This document shows positions 31,607-32,313 of a stretch of DNA of 32,313 nucleotides, piece after piece. The DNA comes from Streptomyces sp. SA15. GTDB taxonomy: Bacteria > Actinomycetota > Actinomycetes > Streptomycetales > Streptomycetaceae. Every line of letters begins with the position of its first letter. Within the stretch, counting starts at the first letter, position 1. The notes beneath the pieces were generated by a model. It searched no databases, was not told the DNA's origin, and saw only the letters and a program-made list of their open reading frames with translations. The stretch covers positions 1-32,313 of the forward strand of contig NZ_NTGE01000206.1 in the NCBI RefSeq assembly GCF_002291145.1, written 5' to 3'. Made by a program: the position numbers and the translations under genes.

Positions 31607-32170
31607 TCAGGCGGCGCGTCGCTCCTCGCGCGCCGCCAGTGGAACCTGAGGGCCGTCCGACTCGCGCAGCCAGCGGCGCAGCACCCGGTGTATGTGCTCT
31701 GCGCCGGCGAGTTCCTTGCCGTCCTCGACGGGTGCGGAGAAGGCGAGCGGCGACAGCAGGAACGGCTTGGTCTGGGCGCCGCCGAGGCCGCCGTGCGAGC
31801 CGATCTGCTCCTCGAAGGCGAGGACTTCGCCCTCGGCGGGGTCGTACCAGGAGTTGACCATGATGTCGGCGGTGTGCGGGAAGGAGTGCGTGCGGCGGAC
31901 GACGTCGGCGGCGCCCGGCCCGAAGTCGGCGAGTGGGCCGGGGTTGTCGTCGAGTTCGTCCAGCGGGATCTCCGTGCCGAACGGACCGAGGACGACCCCG
32001 CCGTGTTCCTCGCTGCGCACGAGCAGGAAGCCGATGCCGGGGTGGTTGGCGAGGGTCGTGAGCAGGGCGGGGTGGCGGGCGTCCATCTCCTCCTTGCTCA
32101 TGCGGTGCGGGACGTCCGGGAAGGAGACCAGGCCGAGGTTGCCGGAGGCCAGCACGATCGGCTCCGAGCG
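31607..32170 (-). CDS. Alkaline-phosphatase-superfamily phosphodiesterase, C-terminal part only
   Basis: About 185 residues with recognisable homology, from SEPIVLASGNLGLVSF to the stop at 31607. Motifs fit the C-terminal third of streptomycete type I phosphodiesterase/nucleotide pyrophosphatase-like proteins (often annotated with a phage-holin-like N-terminus): HPALLTTLANHPGIGFLLVRSEEHGGVVLG, GPLADFGPGAADVVRRT, HTADIMVNSWYDP, FEEQIGSHGGLGG. The N-terminal two thirds, including the nucleophile Thr/Ser and first metal ligands, are not seen. The frame is open to the window edge, but its residues before about 32165 are low-complexity and look like the antisense shadow of the plus-strand gene. 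GTG 32155 could serve as an artificial start. Probably a truncated gene or an assembly join. Confidence 0.6.
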   Translation of the reverse strand, partial: RSEPIVLASGNLGLVSFPDVPHRMSKEEMDARHPALLTTLANHPGIGFLLVRSEEHGGVVLGPFGTEIPLDELDDNPGPLADFGPGAADVVRRTHSFPHTADIMVNSWYDPAEGEVLAFEEQIGSHGGLGGAQTKPFLLSPLAFSAPVEDGKELAGAEHIHRVLRRWLRESDGPQVPLAAREERRAA

Positions 32171-32173
32171 GCG

Positions 32174-32313
32174 GTGCGAGGGCCGGCGCTGCTCGCCGCC
32201 CGCGGGCTGCTCGGCCGGCGCAGCTGGAGCCGGGGCCCGGCCGTGATCACGCAGATCCTGGCGCTGCCGGTGGCCTACAACCTGCTCCAGGCCGACAGCA
32301 TGGCGATTCCGGC
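32174..32313 (+). CDS. Integral membrane protein fragment (5' part missing, runs off the right edge)
   Basis: The plus-strand frame reads GPALLAARGLLGRRSWSRGP, then AVITQILALPVAYNLLQADS, with G or C at almost every third position. This is the middle and later part of a small streptomycete multi-helix membrane protein. In relatives one or two TM helices precede the AARGLL motif. Here the sequence upstream of about 32174 is instead antisense to the phosphodiesterase gene, with no start codon plus ribosome site of its own apart from a bare GTG at 32174. The 3' end lies outside the window. Confidence 0.5.
   Translation, partial: MRGPALLAARGLLGRRSWSRGPAVITQILALPVAYNLLQADSMAIP

Noticed and set aside
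32171..32313. Minus-strand extension of the phosphodiesterase frame to the window edge
   Set aside because: The residues are low-complexity and look like the antisense of a plus-strand membrane protein with near-perfect third-position GC. The open frame alone is not evidence of coding here.

Overview
The window is about 32 kb of very GC-rich DNA with strong G/C third-position bias. It reads as an actinomycete, almost certainly Streptomyces. The support is: consensus CebR-type and HAIR operators, three genes carrying the rare TTA leucine codon, an XRE/DUF5753 regulator, a DUF574 methyltransferase, and CBM2-bearing secreted glycoside hydrolases. No rRNA, tRNA, CRISPR array, insertion sequence or phage gene was seen.

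Layout. The left edge holds most of an HTH plus nSTAND1 P-loop NTPase that runs off the window. Divergent from it is a polytopic GT39-like glycosyltransferase, followed by a convergent His-rich methyltransferase. Positions 4.3-15.6 kb form a plant-cell-wall degradation cluster: GH6 and GH5 cellulases on the minus strand, GH48 exocellulase and GH74 xyloglucanase on the plus strand, and a PL11 rhamnogalacturonan lyase on the minus strand just downstream of a WYL regulator. CebR-type boxes sit in the GH5/GH48 divergent promoter region. Together the enzymes would attack cellulose ends, internal cellulose, xyloglucan and pectin side regions, with cellobiose signalling through CebR as the likely trigger.

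Positions 16.5-23.7 kb hold small and regulatory genes: a two-gene operon of unknown function, a methyltransferase with a pterin dehydratase, an ADP-ribosylglycohydrolase-family protein, two XRE regulators, a small membrane protein, a TTA-containing DUF574 methyltransferase and a small secreted protein. The non-coding DNA around the two XRE genes is unusual. One divergent promoter region is a 21-nt tandem array with an alternating 42-nt superperiod. The other carries seven GGATCC palindromes and a perfect 17-nt palindrome.

Positions 23.8-32.3 kb hold a stand-alone dnaK paralogue with a HAIR (HspR) operator, a GDPD plus CorA-like pair, an OsmC-family protein, and a MoxR AAA ATPase coupled by a 4-nt overlap to a zincin/VWA protein. 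That protein shows an internally duplicated metallopeptidase motif with a degenerate first copy. At the right edge two divergently oriented genes both appear to lack their 5' parts and meet at one junction, which is either a real deletion or an assembly join.

The best candidates for something under-described are the phased repeat arrays at the XRE genes, the 15-nt repeat between the GH5 and GH6 genes, the MoxR/zincin-VWA pair, and TTA control layered on CebR control of a cellulase.
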